From the NCBI GenBank assembly GCA_022821275.1, contig JAJEDY010000036.1, forward strand, positions 1-64,000: 64,000 bases of DNA. The letters are read 5' to 3'. This DNA comes from Candidatus Latescibacterota bacterium (GTDB lineage: Bacteria > Latescibacterota > UBA2968). Within the stretch, counting starts at the first letter, position 1. Every line of letters begins with the position of its first letter. Position numbers and translations under genes: made by a program. Below, in pieces: positions 34,449 to 43,246 of the stretch. The notes under the pieces were generated by a model that did no database searches, was not told the origin of the DNA, and was given only the letters and a program-made list of their open reading frames with translations.

Positions 34449-35498
34449 ATGGCTGTTACACGTGAGAATTTACAGGCCGCTATTGATCAGTTCCCGCGTA
34501 CGGAACTGGCGGATTTGCCGACGCCGTTGAACGATTGTCCGCGGTTTTCAGAGGCACTGGGTGGGAAGGTGCGGGTGATGGTGAAGCGGGATGATTTGAC
34601 GGGGCTGGCTTTTGGAGGGAATAAGACGCGGAAGTTTGATCTGGCGCTGGGAGATGCGGTGGCACAGGGGGCTACGGCGTTGATAACAGGCGCGGCGTCA
34701 CAGTCGAATCACGCGCGGCAGGCGGCGGCAGCGGCTGCCAGGCTGGGGATGAAGTGCGTGCTGGTGAATCGGCACGATCACCGCAGTCAGATGGGTATTC
34801 AGGGAAATCAGTTGCTGGACAATATTCTGGGGGCGGATGTACGGCTGGTGGTGGATGGCGTGAATCAGAATGAGGTGAAGGATCGGGTTGTGGCGGAACT
34901 GACGGCGCAGGGAGAGAAGCCCTATTTGATCGGGCAGCGTGCGGTGGTGTTGGGGACGGTGGCTTATGTGGGCTGTGTGCTGGAGATTGTGGCGCAGCTT
35001 GAAGCGATGGATGCACGGGCAGATTTTATCTTTACTGCATCCGGGCACGGGACACATGCGGGGCTGGCTTTGGGGGTGAAAGCGCTGGGGTTGCCAATTC
35101 AGACGCAGGGGTTTTCGCCGAGCAAGGGGGATGAGGCGCAGCGGAAGGCGAGGCTGGCAGAGGTGGCCAACGAGGCGGCAGAGCTTCTGGGGCTGGATGT
35201 TCGATTGCGGGCAGAGGAGTTGGAAAATACGGATGTGTATGTGGGTGAGAATTATGGCATTGTGACGGAGGCGGGACTAAATGCATTGCATTTGCTGGCG
35301 CGGACAGAGGGTATATTACTCGATCCAGTATATACGAGTAAGGCGATGTCGGGGGTGATTGACCGCATTCAGACGGGAGAGATTCCAGAGGGTTCTACGG
35401 TGGTGTACGTGCATACAGGTGGGAATCCAGCGCTGTTCGCGTATGCGCCAGAGTTGATTTCACATGGAGATTATCGGCAAAATCTCGTGACGGGTTGA
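34449..35498 (+). CDS. D-cysteine desulfhydrase / ACC deaminase-family enzyme
   Basis: A 349-residue PLP enzyme. The cofactor lysine is K59 in LAFGGNKTRKFDLAL, followed by TGAASQSNHARQAAAAAARL, whose serine/asparagine bind the substrate carboxylate. FTASGHGTHAGLALGVKALG is the phosphate-binding loop, although GSGGT is more common than GHGTH. The C-terminal ILLDPVYTSKAMSGVIDRI and VVYVHTGGNPALFAY are typical. It may act on D-cysteine, D-serine-like amino acids or ACC; the residues do not choose. A strong GGAGGAG site precedes the ATG. It lies 57 bases after the secreted protein gene. Confidence 0.88.
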   Translation: MAVTRENLQAAIDQFPRTELADLPTPLNDCPRFSEALGGKVRVMVKRDDLTGLAFGGNKTRKFDLALGDAVAQGATALITGAASQSNHARQAAAAAARLGMKCVLVNRHDHRSQMGIQGNQLLDNILGADVRLVVDGVNQNEVKDRVVAELTAQGEKPYLIGQRAVVLGTVAYVGCVLEIVAQLEAMDARADFIFTASGHGTHAGLALGVKALGLPIQTQGFSPSKGDEAQRKARLAEVANEAAELLGLDVRLRAEELENTDVYVGENYGIVTEAGLNALHLLARTEGILLDPVYTSKAMSGVIDRIQTGEIPEGSTVVYVHTGGNPALFAYAPELISHGDYRQNLVTG

Positions 35499-35540
35499 GG
35501 GAGGCTCTGGGACTGGAGGCGAATTGGGTTTGTCTGTTTC

Positions 35541-36236
35541 TTATTGATAGACACCATCGATAAGCGTCTTTCCAAATTCTGCGACAAACAAAAGAAAATC
35601 GCTAATACTTATTGTTCCGTCAAAATCTAAATCGCCATGTCTCGCCCTGAAAAGAGAGTCTTGTGTCGCGGTAGAAATAGGAGCTATGCGGTTCGGGTCA
35701 CTCCACACGCCCTTGTTTTGGGCCTTGGCTTCCTCTTGTGCTGATACAAACTCATTTCGCTTTTCGTATTCGTGTTCAACGTCTGCTACGCCATATCCCT
35801 CCCTCACCAATTCAAGGTTAAACAAAACGCTGCCCAAATACACATAAACGAGCAACCTGTCAAAAGCGTCTTTTTGCTGGTGATCAAAAGATAATTTTAC
35901 TTTTTTCCCATGCAGTCTTTGTCGTGTGTATTCTTTCGCTTCGGGGCCGTAAAAACCAACGGGTTCGAATGGGTGATTTGTCTCTGGCGTATCTACTCCT
36001 AACAAGCGCACGGTCACTGTGTATTCTAAATGCGTAACGTCTATTGTATCGCCGTCTTTCACGTCGGTTACTGTAAAATACACGTCGTCAAGGTCAACGC
36101 ATCCAGAAGGCGCATGGCAATGGTAGGTGTTATCCGATGTGTCAAAGTGACCGCCCTGTGAATCTTGCCCGCCTCTGTGGGCAATTGCTAATGAAACAAA
36201 ACAAAACAAATTACCAAATATCAAAATCTTTTTCAT
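35541..36236 (-). CDS. Secreted SNase-like nuclease with HxxxxxYHCH motif and EF-hand tail
   Basis: A 231-residue exported protein with three parts. After a signal peptide (residues 1-19, ending SLAIA), HRGGQDSQGGHFDTSDNTYH (20-39) with CH following is a histidine-rich metal-site motif known beside thermonuclease domains. Residues 50-180 are a staphylococcal-nuclease-like OB fold. R77 and E85 in VRLLGVDTPET and R127 in DAFDRLLVYV fit the catalytic triad. The tail DLDFDGTISISDFLLFVAEF (202-221) is one EF-hand-like loop plus the DFLLF helix, as seen twice in the WD40 protein. It would degrade DNA or RNA outside the cell, with calcium. The codon use is A/T-richer than its neighbours, hinting at recent acquisition. 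Confidence 0.85.
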   Translation of the reverse strand: MKKILIFGNLFCFVSLAIAHRGGQDSQGGHFDTSDNTYHCHAPSGCVDLDDVYFTVTDVKDGDTIDVTHLEYTVTVRLLGVDTPETNHPFEPVGFYGPEAKEYTRQRLHGKKVKLSFDHQQKDAFDRLLVYVYLGSVLFNLELVREGYGVADVEHEYEKRNEFVSAQEEAKAQNKGVWSDPNRIAPISTATQDSLFRARHGDLDFDGTISISDFLLFVAEFGKTLIDGVYQ

Positions 36237-36339
36237 GTTTCTACTCGTTTCTCAAAAATAGCAATTCTAAGCGTTTTGATACGTCAAATGCGTGAAGAAA
36301 GCATTCACAGGTCCACAAGTCAAACACGAGGAGACCAAC

Positions 36340-38178
36340 ATGCCCCTCCAATTTTCTCAACTCACCGAGCACCTGTTCGTCCACCGCGATTGTATCAACG
36401 TTGGTATTTTGTGTGACGGCGAGCGTGCCCTCTTAATTGATTGCGGCAACGGCGATGTCAAAGAAACGCTCAATACGCTCGGGATAACGACTCTCGATAC
36501 CGTCCTTTTCACGCATCATCACCGCGATGGCGCCTCCGGTTTTCGGCATCTGAGAACACGCCTTTCGCCGGAGACGCGCGTCGGTGTCCCCGCGGGAGAA
36601 CGCCCGTGGTTCGACTCGGTCGAGACGTTCTGGAATGAGCCGAAAAATCGGTGGCATCTTTACGACTATCGTCCGCACAATCTGATGCTCACCGAATCGC
36701 TCGCCGTGACCGACACCTACGCCGAAAATGATTTGATTCAGTGGGGGAACGCCCAAATTACAGTCCTCAATACGCCCGGACATACGGACGGGAGTGTCTC
36801 TTATATCGTTTCGGTTGACGGCAAACGCTTTGCGTTCTGTGGTGACACCATCTACGACAAAGGGCAGATTTGGGATGTGCATAGCCTCCAAAAGGGGGAA
36901 CAGACGCGGGATTATCACGGCTTCCTCGGTGCGAGAGAGGTGCTGGCGTCAAGTCTCCAGAAGTTGCGTCAGGTGGAGGCAAATGCGCTCATCCCTTCAC
37001 ACGGAAAAGTGATGACCCGGCCAGCAGATGCGATTGACACACTGCTCGAACGCCTGGATACGTGCTACGATAAGTACGTCGCCATCTCTGCTCTGCGGCA
37101 TTATTTTCCCAATCTGTTCACCGAGTTTGAAGGACGAGAAGGACACATGTCCATCCGCGAGGGAAAGGATGTGCCAGCATTCCTGCGCCATTACGGGACA
37201 ACATGGCTCATCATCTCAGAGACGAAGGAAGCATTTGTAATGGATTGTGGCAGTATCCGTATCCTGCAACAGATTCAGCAACTTCAAGCTGATGGTGAGA
37301 TCTCAGATGTGACACAATTTTGGCTCACACATTACCACGACGACCATGTAGATGCTGTCCCCCAATTTCAAGCGGTTTATCCGTGTAAGACGCTGACAGA
37401 CCGCGTCGTTGCCCAGGTCATTGAAAAACCGCAGCGATTCCGCATCCCGTGTATTTCCCCTTCTGTTGCACGCATTCACCAGCGGACGCGTGACGGCGAA
37501 TCGTGGCAATGGAACGAGTTCCAGATGACCGCCTACCACTTTCCCGGTCAGACGTATTATCACGGCGGATTACTAGTCGAAGGGAACGGGGTGCGCTTGT
37601 TCTTCGCAGGGGATTCGTTTACAATGGCGGGAATTGATGACTACTGCACTGGGAATCGCAATCTGCTCGGCAGCGCCGTTGGCTATGACCGATGTCTCGC
37701 TCTCATTGAAGCGTTGAAACCGACGCATATCTTTAACTGTCACGTTAGCTGTGCCTTCGATTTTACCCTTGAAGAGATTCGATTGATGCGGGAAAATCTC
37801 GCCGAAAGGGAAACACTCTACACCGATTTGTGCGCCTGGGACCACGCGAATTACGGACTCGATGAACACTGGATTCGGGCTGATCCCTACGAGCAGGAAG
37901 TCGGGTCAAAGCACGCCGTCAATTTGCACGTCTATTTCACCAACCATTCCGAAGAGGCGCGGCAGGCGGGGTGTTGCCCCGTCCTGCCGGAATCGTGGGA
38001 TATCCGCCTGCCGCAACAAGAAATAACAATTCCCGCCAAACAAGAGAGGCATATCAATTTTACCATACCTATCCCGGAGGGGAATCACGCCCGGTCCCAA
38101 CGTCTGATCATTCCGATAGAAGTGACCTATGATGGGCGTTCACTCGGGCAATTTCGCGAAGCGGTTCTGGTTTTTTAG
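36340..38178 (+). CDS. Double metallo-beta-lactamase-fold hydrolase
   Basis: A 612-residue protein with two MBL domains. The first (1-270) has FTHHHRDGASGF, where the usual HxHxDH reads HHHRDG so the last histidine is missing, then GHTDGSVSYIVS, FCGDTIYDKG and LIPSHGKVM. The second (285-510) has the complete WLTHYHDDHVDA motif, FFAGDSFTM and IFNCHVSCAF. A C-terminal region of about 100 residues forms a beta-sandwich-like tail (HAVNLHVYFTNHSEEARQAG). A start at 36340 is preferred because GAGGAG lies five bases before the ATG. No signal peptide is seen. Substrate is unknown; glyoxalase II, lactonase and flavodiiron relatives share the fold. Having two active-site variants in one chain is uncommon. 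Confidence 0.78.
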   Translation: MPLQFSQLTEHLFVHRDCINVGILCDGERALLIDCGNGDVKETLNTLGITTLDTVLFTHHHRDGASGFRHLRTRLSPETRVGVPAGERPWFDSVETFWNEPKNRWHLYDYRPHNLMLTESLAVTDTYAENDLIQWGNAQITVLNTPGHTDGSVSYIVSVDGKRFAFCGDTIYDKGQIWDVHSLQKGEQTRDYHGFLGAREVLASSLQKLRQVEANALIPSHGKVMTRPADAIDTLLERLDTCYDKYVAISALRHYFPNLFTEFEGREGHMSIREGKDVPAFLRHYGTTWLIISETKEAFVMDCGSIRILQQIQQLQADGEISDVTQFWLTHYHDDHVDAVPQFQAVYPCKTLTDRVVAQVIEKPQRFRIPCISPSVARIHQRTRDGESWQWNEFQMTAYHFPGQTYYHGGLLVEGNGVRLFFAGDSFTMAGIDDYCTGNRNLLGSAVGYDRCLALIEALKPTHIFNCHVSCAFDFTLEEIRLMRENLAERETLYTDLCAWDHANYGLDEHWIRADPYEQEVGSKHAVNLHVYFTNHSEEARQAGCCPVLPESWDIRLPQQEITIPAKQERHINFTIPIPEGNHARSQRLIIPIEVTYDGRSLGQFREAVLVF

Positions 38179-38205
38179 TCTTCCAATATCAGACCATCAC
38201 GCCGT

Positions 38206-38227
38206 GCAAAAATATCGATGTTTTTGC
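38206..38227. terminator. Near-perfect 22-base palindrome between convergent genes
   Basis: GCAAAAA (38206-38212) and TTTTTGC (38221-38227) flank the core ATCGAT, giving ten of eleven paired positions. It sits between the MBL gene and trmB, which run toward each other. A bidirectional terminator is the simplest reading. A DNA-binding site is also possible. Confidence 0.5.
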
Positions 38228-38243
38228 TGCGCTACCATTCTCC

Positions 38244-39275
38244 TCACAGACCCACTGTGCTCGATGCGAGCCACAAATGGGGATGTGTTTCCAATATCAA
38301 ATCTGCCACTTTTTGCACCGCTTTTTTTACGCCCCAGGTGGGGCGCGGCTGACCCATTGGTGCCAGTTTGATCAATAGCTGATTGTTTTTGCGAAATAAG
38401 AGGGATATGCCGAAATACTGGGCGAGTTCTCCTTCGCGTACCATGACTGAGATGAGGCCGTGATTGTCGGGCAATTGGCAGTAGATGTCCGTCATTTTGA
38501 TCACGACCTGCATATCCCGATGGATTTCGCGCCACACTTGATCTGTGGCCTGTCCAATAAGTCTCAGTATTTCTTCGCGTTGGTATGCGCCTTCTAATAC
38601 GATATTTGGCATATTCCCGACCTTTTGAATGCGCGTTTCGACTGATAGTTCCGATTCCCGACGCCAGACAAAATAGTGGATGGGTACGCCCGCATCTATG
38701 GCTTTTTGTTCGTATTTGGTTGGGGTGCGTCCGGCTAATTGGTGAACAGATGGGGTTGCGTAAATAGATTGGAGGTGCGATTGTCGCGTCAATATATCGG
38801 TGATCCACGTTGCGTAATCTGCGTGATCTGTCGCTATGGTTACTTCGCCGCCCGGTTTTAATCGCTCGGCCAGTATTTTTACAAATCTATCTTGAATCAG
38901 ACGCCGATTGTGGTGTCGCTCTTTGGGCCAGGGATCTGAGAAATTAATCCATATCTCCGATAGGGATTGCGGAGCAAACACGTGTTGTAATAAAAATGCG
39001 GCGTCGCCCTCTATTGCGCGCACGTGATTTAATTTTAGAGCATTTAATCGCTTGAATAATCGGCGCATGGATCCCCAGGCGCGTTCGATTCCGACAAAAC
39101 ACGCATCGGAACGCGCTGTTGCCATATCGGAGAGAAAATGCCCATTGCCAAATCCGATTTCGAGGACGAGATCGCCTGGCCGATCAAAAATCTGTTGCCA
39201 GTCTATCGGCCAATCCAGTTGCAGCCATGGAACGGTATATTTTTGTATTTCCTCGCTTAGCGGTAGAGACATCAT
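38244..39275 (-). CDS. trmB: tRNA (guanine-N7)-methyltransferase with C-terminal extension
   Basis: A 343-residue TrmB. The SAM motif VLEIGFGNGHFLSDMA (about 37-52) and the tRNA/substrate motif INFSDPWPKERHHNRRLIQD (110-129) are those of the enzyme that makes m7G46. ALKPGGEVTIATDHADYATW (146 on) is also present in shorter form. The family core ends near residue 215. The extra 120 residues are beta-rich (GAYQREEILRLIGQATDQVW) and resemble the longer form known from thermophiles. It is the last gene in a run of four on this strand, 9 bases after the PEP-hydrolase-like gene. The ribosome-binding site is weak; the ATG next to it is an alternative start. Confidence 0.9.
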   Translation of the reverse strand: MMSLPLSEEIQKYTVPWLQLDWPIDWQQIFDRPGDLVLEIGFGNGHFLSDMATARSDACFVGIERAWGSMRRLFKRLNALKLNHVRAIEGDAAFLLQHVFAPQSLSEIWINFSDPWPKERHHNRRLIQDRFVKILAERLKPGGEVTIATDHADYATWITDILTRQSHLQSIYATPSVHQLAGRTPTKYEQKAIDAGVPIHYFVWRRESELSVETRIQKVGNMPNIVLEGAYQREEILRLIGQATDQVWREIHRDMQVVIKMTDIYCQLPDNHGLISVMVREGELAQYFGISLLFRKNNQLLIKLAPMGQPRPTWGVKKAVQKVADLILETHPHLWLASSTVGL

Positions 39276-39284
39276 GCGTTTAAC

Positions 39285-40115
39285 TCATCTGCGGATTTCG
39301 GTAAAGCGTTTGATCTGCTCTGTAATCGCCACTTCCGTCGGCAGGCGTTCCATTGAACTGGCGCCGTAGAATCCATCGACTTCTGGAACCCGTTCGAGTA
39401 TATAAGAGGCGTCTTCTGGTTCGGCAATAGGCCCGCCGTGGCAAAGTGTGATTACATCGCCCCGGATCGTTTTGCAGGCATTGCAAATTGCCTTTACTTC
39501 TTCCACGCAGTCATCGAGCGTTTTTGCCGTGTGCGCGCCAATTGTGCCCTTGGTTGTCAATCCCATGTGCGCCACCACAATATCGGCGCCTGCTTCTGTC
39601 ATGAGTTGTCCTTCTTCGACGTTGAATGCATAGGGCGTTGTGAGCATGTCCATTTCATGGGCTGCGGCGATCATTTCCACTTCGAGGTGATAGCCCATTC
39701 CGGTTTCTTCCAGATTGGCGCGAAATAACCCGTCAATGAGTCCCACGGTTGGAAAATTTTGGATTCCCGCAAAGCCCAGATCTCTCAGTTCTCGCAAGAA
39801 GTGATCCCGCAACATGAATGGATCTGTTCCATTCACTCCGGCGAGTACGGGGGTGTGTTCTACTGCTGTGATGACTTCATAAGCCATTTCTTTTACGATC
39901 TCGTTGGCATTGCCATAGGCCAGGACGCCCGAGAGCGATCCCCGCCCCGCCATGCGATAGCGTCCCGAATTGTAAATTACTATGAGATCAATGCCACCCG
40001 CTTCTTCACATTTTGCCGAGATTCCCGTGCCAGCACCGCCGCCGATAAGCGGCAGTCCATCTGCAATTTTTTTTCGCAAGCGTTCTAAAATTGATGTTCG
40101 GCTCTCTGCTGCCAT
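39285..40115 (-). CDS. TIM-barrel phosphoenolpyruvate hydrolase-like protein (Tm-1 C-terminal half)
   Basis: A 276-residue protein of the TIM-barrel family once annotated as PEP hydrolase or signal-transduction protein (PF09370). [20 protein letters not shown] begins the barrel, and [39 protein letters not shown] and [19 protein letters not shown] are conserved. AAGGAG precedes the ATG. Tomato Tm-1, which blocks tobamovirus replication, has this domain fused to the UPF0261 domain; here the two are encoded by adjacent genes. Enzyme activity is not established for the bacterial pair. It lies 16 bases after the UPF0261 gene. Confidence 0.88.
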   Translation of the reverse strand: MAAESRTSILERLRKKIADGLPLIGGGAGTGISAKCEEAGGIDLIVIYNSGRYRMAGRGSLSGVLAYGNANEIVKEMAYEVITAVEHTPVLAGVNGTDPFMLRDHFLRELRDLGFAGIQNFPTVGLIDGLFRANLEETGMGYHLEVEMIAAAHEMDMLTTPYAFNVEEGQLMTEAGADIVVAHMGLTTKGTIGAHTAKTLDDCVEEVKAICNACKTIRGDVITLCHGGPIAEPEDASYILERVPEVDGFYGASSMERLPTEVAITEQIKRFTEIRR

Positions 40116-40131
40116 TGTTGTCTCCTTGTGT

Positions 40132-41340
40132 TTATCTTATCGCCTGAAAACTCGCTACCAGTGCTGCTGCGAATTCCGGGTCGTTGATATTATTCGCCAG
40201 CCGTTTGATTTGTCGATTTTCCGTTTGTACGATTCGCGCTTCCAGGGTTTCAAATAATGCCTTGTCTGCATCTGGGTCGTGAAAGGGCTGCCCTTCATCG
40301 TCGATTAACGATACGCCGTTTTCCGGAATTAAAATTTGGATTGGCACCGTTGATCGGTTCAATTTGTTCGCTATCCATTCGGCAAATTGGCGGTTTTCGT
40401 CCGCTGTTGTCCGCATCAATGTGACCTGTGCGTTGTGTACGTGGAGCGTGCGGTTTTTAAATTGTTCGGGTACGGTTTCCACGGCGCCAAAATTTACCAT
40501 GTCGAGCGCGCCCAGGCTCACGACATAAGGTATTTCGCGCGCGAGAATGCTGTCCATTCGCTCAGGGCCAGCGGGAAATACACCGCCTACTACTTCATCG
40601 GCCACTTCGGTTGTGGTAATGTCCAGAACGCCGTCGATCATCCCGCTTTCGACCAGTTTTTCCATTGCCTGTCCACCCGTGCCTGTGGCGTGGAATACCA
40701 GGCAGTCATATCCGTCTTTTTCCAGTGCCTCGCGGACCATGGTTACACACGGCGTTGTTACGCCAAACATGGTCATTCCAAGCGTGGGTTTGTCTTCGGC
40801 CTCTGCAACAGTGTTTACGACCATTCCCGCTATTGCATGCGCTGCATTGCCCAGTACTTGCCGCGATACGCGGTTGATTCCGGCTACATCTACTACTGAA
40901 TACATCATCGCTATATCACAACACCCCACATAAGGTTCGGTATTGCCACTGGCGACGGTGGATACCATGACTTTGGGTACGCCAATGGGCAATGCCTGCA
41001 TTGCCGGCGTAATGAGTGCCGTGCCTCCGCTGCCCCCAATGCCGACAATACCTGCCACATCGCCTCTGGCGTATTCTTGCAATAAGTAGGCGCACAATGC
41101 CTCTCCCATCGCTGTTACGGCTTCACCCCGGTCCGTATGCCCGAGTACGGCGCCCGTTCCGCCCGCGTGACAGGCGGCTATGGTTTCTCGCGATACATCC
41201 GGCACGCCGCCCTGCGCGTCGCTCTGTGTGCCTACATCTACGACTATCACCTCTGCGCCCGCTGTTCGGATGCATTCGGCGACATACCCGATTTCTTCAC
41301 CTTTGGTGTCCATTGTTGCAATTGCATATATACTGCTCAT
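40132..41340 (-). CDS. UPF0261 / Tm-1-like ATP-binding domain protein
   Basis: A 402-residue protein of the UPF0261 family (PF06792). [20 protein letters not shown] is the family opening. [20 protein letters not shown] and [20 protein letters not shown] are conserved, and the region [20 protein letters not shown] is the likely nucleotide-binding glycine-rich loop. AAGGAG lies upstream of the ATG. It is directly upstream of the TIM-barrel gene that completes a Tm-1-type pair, so both probably act as one complex. Known bacterial examples have no settled role. The gene begins 23 bases after the HEAT lipoprotein stop. Confidence 0.9.
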   Translation of the reverse strand: MSSIYAIATMDTKGEEIGYVAECIRTAGAEVIVVDVGTQSDAQGGVPDVSRETIAACHAGGTGAVLGHTDRGEAVTAMGEALCAYLLQEYARGDVAGIVGIGGSGGTALITPAMQALPIGVPKVMVSTVASGNTEPYVGCCDIAMMYSVVDVAGINRVSRQVLGNAAHAIAGMVVNTVAEAEDKPTLGMTMFGVTTPCVTMVREALEKDGYDCLVFHATGTGGQAMEKLVESGMIDGVLDITTTEVADEVVGGVFPAGPERMDSILAREIPYVVSLGALDMVNFGAVETVPEQFKNRTLHVHNAQVTLMRTTADENRQFAEWIANKLNRSTVPIQILIPENGVSLIDDEGQPFHDPDADKALFETLEARIVQTENRQIKRLANNINDPEFAAALVASFQAIR

Positions 41341-41363
41341 TATATTCTCCTTGGTATTGTTTT

Positions 41364-43154
41364 TTAGTTGCTATTCCATCGAATATTACCCGGTTCGGGA
41401 GAAGATAGCAATATCATTCCCTGTCTGCGCGCCCAGATGTGTGCGGCTCTGGCCAGCACGGGATGGTCGGCATTTAGATATGTTAGTGCCATTTCCTCGG
41501 TGCCATACTGATGCAGAGCCTGGACGAGCAGGGGTTCTGCTTCAGACATTCCGTTTCGGATGAAGAAGGCGTGCGCGGCTGCTACGACCATGGTGCGTTT
41601 CTGTTCCAGGGCTTGCAGGAGTTTCTGGCGCGCCCTCGGCGCGGCAATTTCTCCCAGAGCTTCGGCAGAGCGCCATTGTACTTCTGGCTCGGGATGGTCG
41701 ATATGTTTCAGAAAATAGGTTTCTATCTGCAGTGTCGCCTCTCGTTCCCGCCAGTTGGTGTCCAGGCGGTCCAGCACCCTTACCATTCGCCGCGCCCATA
41801 TCCGTCCTTTTCCGATAATCGAGATGAGAGTATCTGCCACAGACGCATCGCCGATTGATCCCAGGGCATCAGCCCCTGCCCAGCGCACTTCGGCTGATTG
41901 ATCGTTCAGTATTTTCAGCAAGGGAGCGATGGCACCGCGGTCTCCAATTTCTCCCAGAGCTTCGGTTGCAATGCGCCGGACCTGTACCGATGTATCGTCT
42001 AACTGCTCAGTTAGCAAAGCTGTAGCACGGGGGTCCTTCAGTACACCCAGAGTTTGTATTGTTCCCAGGCGAAATACGCCTTGTTCTGTATTGGACAGGA
42101 TGGTCATGAGTGGTTCGACGGCGCGTGTATCTCGTAGTTCACCCAGAGCCAGTGCAGCCGCTGAAACGATGCCGGGATCACGATGTTCGAGGGCTTCTAC
42201 CAGTGGTTCAACGGCTCGCGCATCTCGCAGTTCACCCAGTGCTCTTATAGCGATATACTGCACTTGTTTGTTTGGGTCTTTTAGTGCCTCGAGGAGAGAT
42301 GGTGCTATCCGGGCATCTCCGATCTGCCCCAGGGCCTCGACAGCTTGTATCCGTGCCATCAGGTCTCCAGCCGCCAGTTGTGCGACAAAAAAGTCCATGG
42401 CAGCACCCGCACGCGTTTTCCACTCGGCATCCATTTCCGATAGCACCTGAACCGTCTGGTAGCGCGATTGGTTAGGCATTTTCAATCCGTCAATCAGGCG
42501 ATTGATCGCCTCTTTAGCCGGTGCAGAAGTTCGCCACGATGGATCGATGGTGTTGAGTGCTCCCACCATTACCCGACGCAGTTCTCTGTCCGCCTGTGGC
42601 AGGGCGTCAATCAGGGGGGCGAGAGTCTGTGGGTTTTTTAAATGGGCGAGGGTCAGCGCAGTCACCCACCGCACATCGCGTGCCCTATCTGTCAGCGCGG
42701 TGGTCAGTGCCTGAATGGACCGGTCGCCACCTGCGGTACCCAGACTTTGAATTGCTCCCAGGCTCAGCGGCCTTTCTCGCTCCTGCGCGATCCGTAGCAA
42801 GATTTCCACGGCCTTTTCGCCTCCGATATTGCCCAGGGCTTCGACCGCGCTCAGGCCCACCATGACATTTGGATCGCGAACAATCGCAATCAGCGAATCC
42901 ACTGCCTGCCGATCTCCCAATTTGCCCAGGGCTTCGCTTGCGGCTAATCTCACCTGGGCTTCTCGGTCTTTGAGGGTTTGGATGAGAGGCTGCACCGCAC
43001 TTCGGTCCCCTATTTCCCCTAACTGCATCGCTGCGCGGGCGCGCTCCGCAGCATTGGGATGCTCCAAAATTTGTACCCATTCGTCGGCTTTGGAAGCGCA
43101 TCCTGTGGTTAGCAAGCCCAGAATAATCAACCACAATCCGCCTTTTGTGATCAC
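41364..43154 (-). CDS. HEAT-repeat lipoprotein
   Basis: A 596-residue protein. It starts at GTG (43154), six bases after AGGAGG. The N-terminal hydrophobic segment ends in LLTTGC, a good lipobox, so it is probably lipid-anchored. The rest is about 16 HEAT/PBS-lyase-like repeats, each near 31 residues, for example AAMQLGEIGDRSAVQPLIQT and AASEALGKLGDRQAVDSLIA. Such superhelical proteins bind other proteins. The repeats are strikingly regular in the middle and less so at the ends. It is first in a run with the Tm-1-type pair and trmB. No enzyme motif was found. Confidence 0.88.
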   Translation of the reverse strand: MITKGGLWLIILGLLTTGCASKADEWVQILEHPNAAERARAAMQLGEIGDRSAVQPLIQTLKDREAQVRLAASEALGKLGDRQAVDSLIAIVRDPNVMVGLSAVEALGNIGGEKAVEILLRIAQERERPLSLGAIQSLGTAGGDRSIQALTTALTDRARDVRWVTALTLAHLKNPQTLAPLIDALPQADRELRRVMVGALNTIDPSWRTSAPAKEAINRLIDGLKMPNQSRYQTVQVLSEMDAEWKTRAGAAMDFFVAQLAAGDLMARIQAVEALGQIGDARIAPSLLEALKDPNKQVQYIAIRALGELRDARAVEPLVEALEHRDPGIVSAAALALGELRDTRAVEPLMTILSNTEQGVFRLGTIQTLGVLKDPRATALLTEQLDDTSVQVRRIATEALGEIGDRGAIAPLLKILNDQSAEVRWAGADALGSIGDASVADTLISIIGKGRIWARRMVRVLDRLDTNWREREATLQIETYFLKHIDHPEPEVQWRSAEALGEIAAPRARQKLLQALEQKRTMVVAAAHAFFIRNGMSEAEPLLVQALHQYGTEEMALTYLNADHPVLARAAHIWARRQGMILLSSPEPGNIRWNSN

Positions 43155-43179
43155 GTCCCGCCTCCTGTATTGTCTCGTA

Positions 43180-43208
43180 TTGACAGCAATTGTTTTATCC
43201 GCTATTAT
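43180..43208 (+). promoter_or_regulatory. Strong sigma-70-type promoter for the propeller lipoprotein gene
   Basis: A perfect -35 TTGACA (43180-43185) is separated by exactly 17 bases from TATTAT (43203-43208), five of six matches to the -10 box. It points at the gene starting at 43247, with an expected start of transcription near 43215. Confidence 0.75.
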
Positions 43209-43246
43209 TGAGCATTCACTAACTATTTTCGATGGGGAATGCAGTC

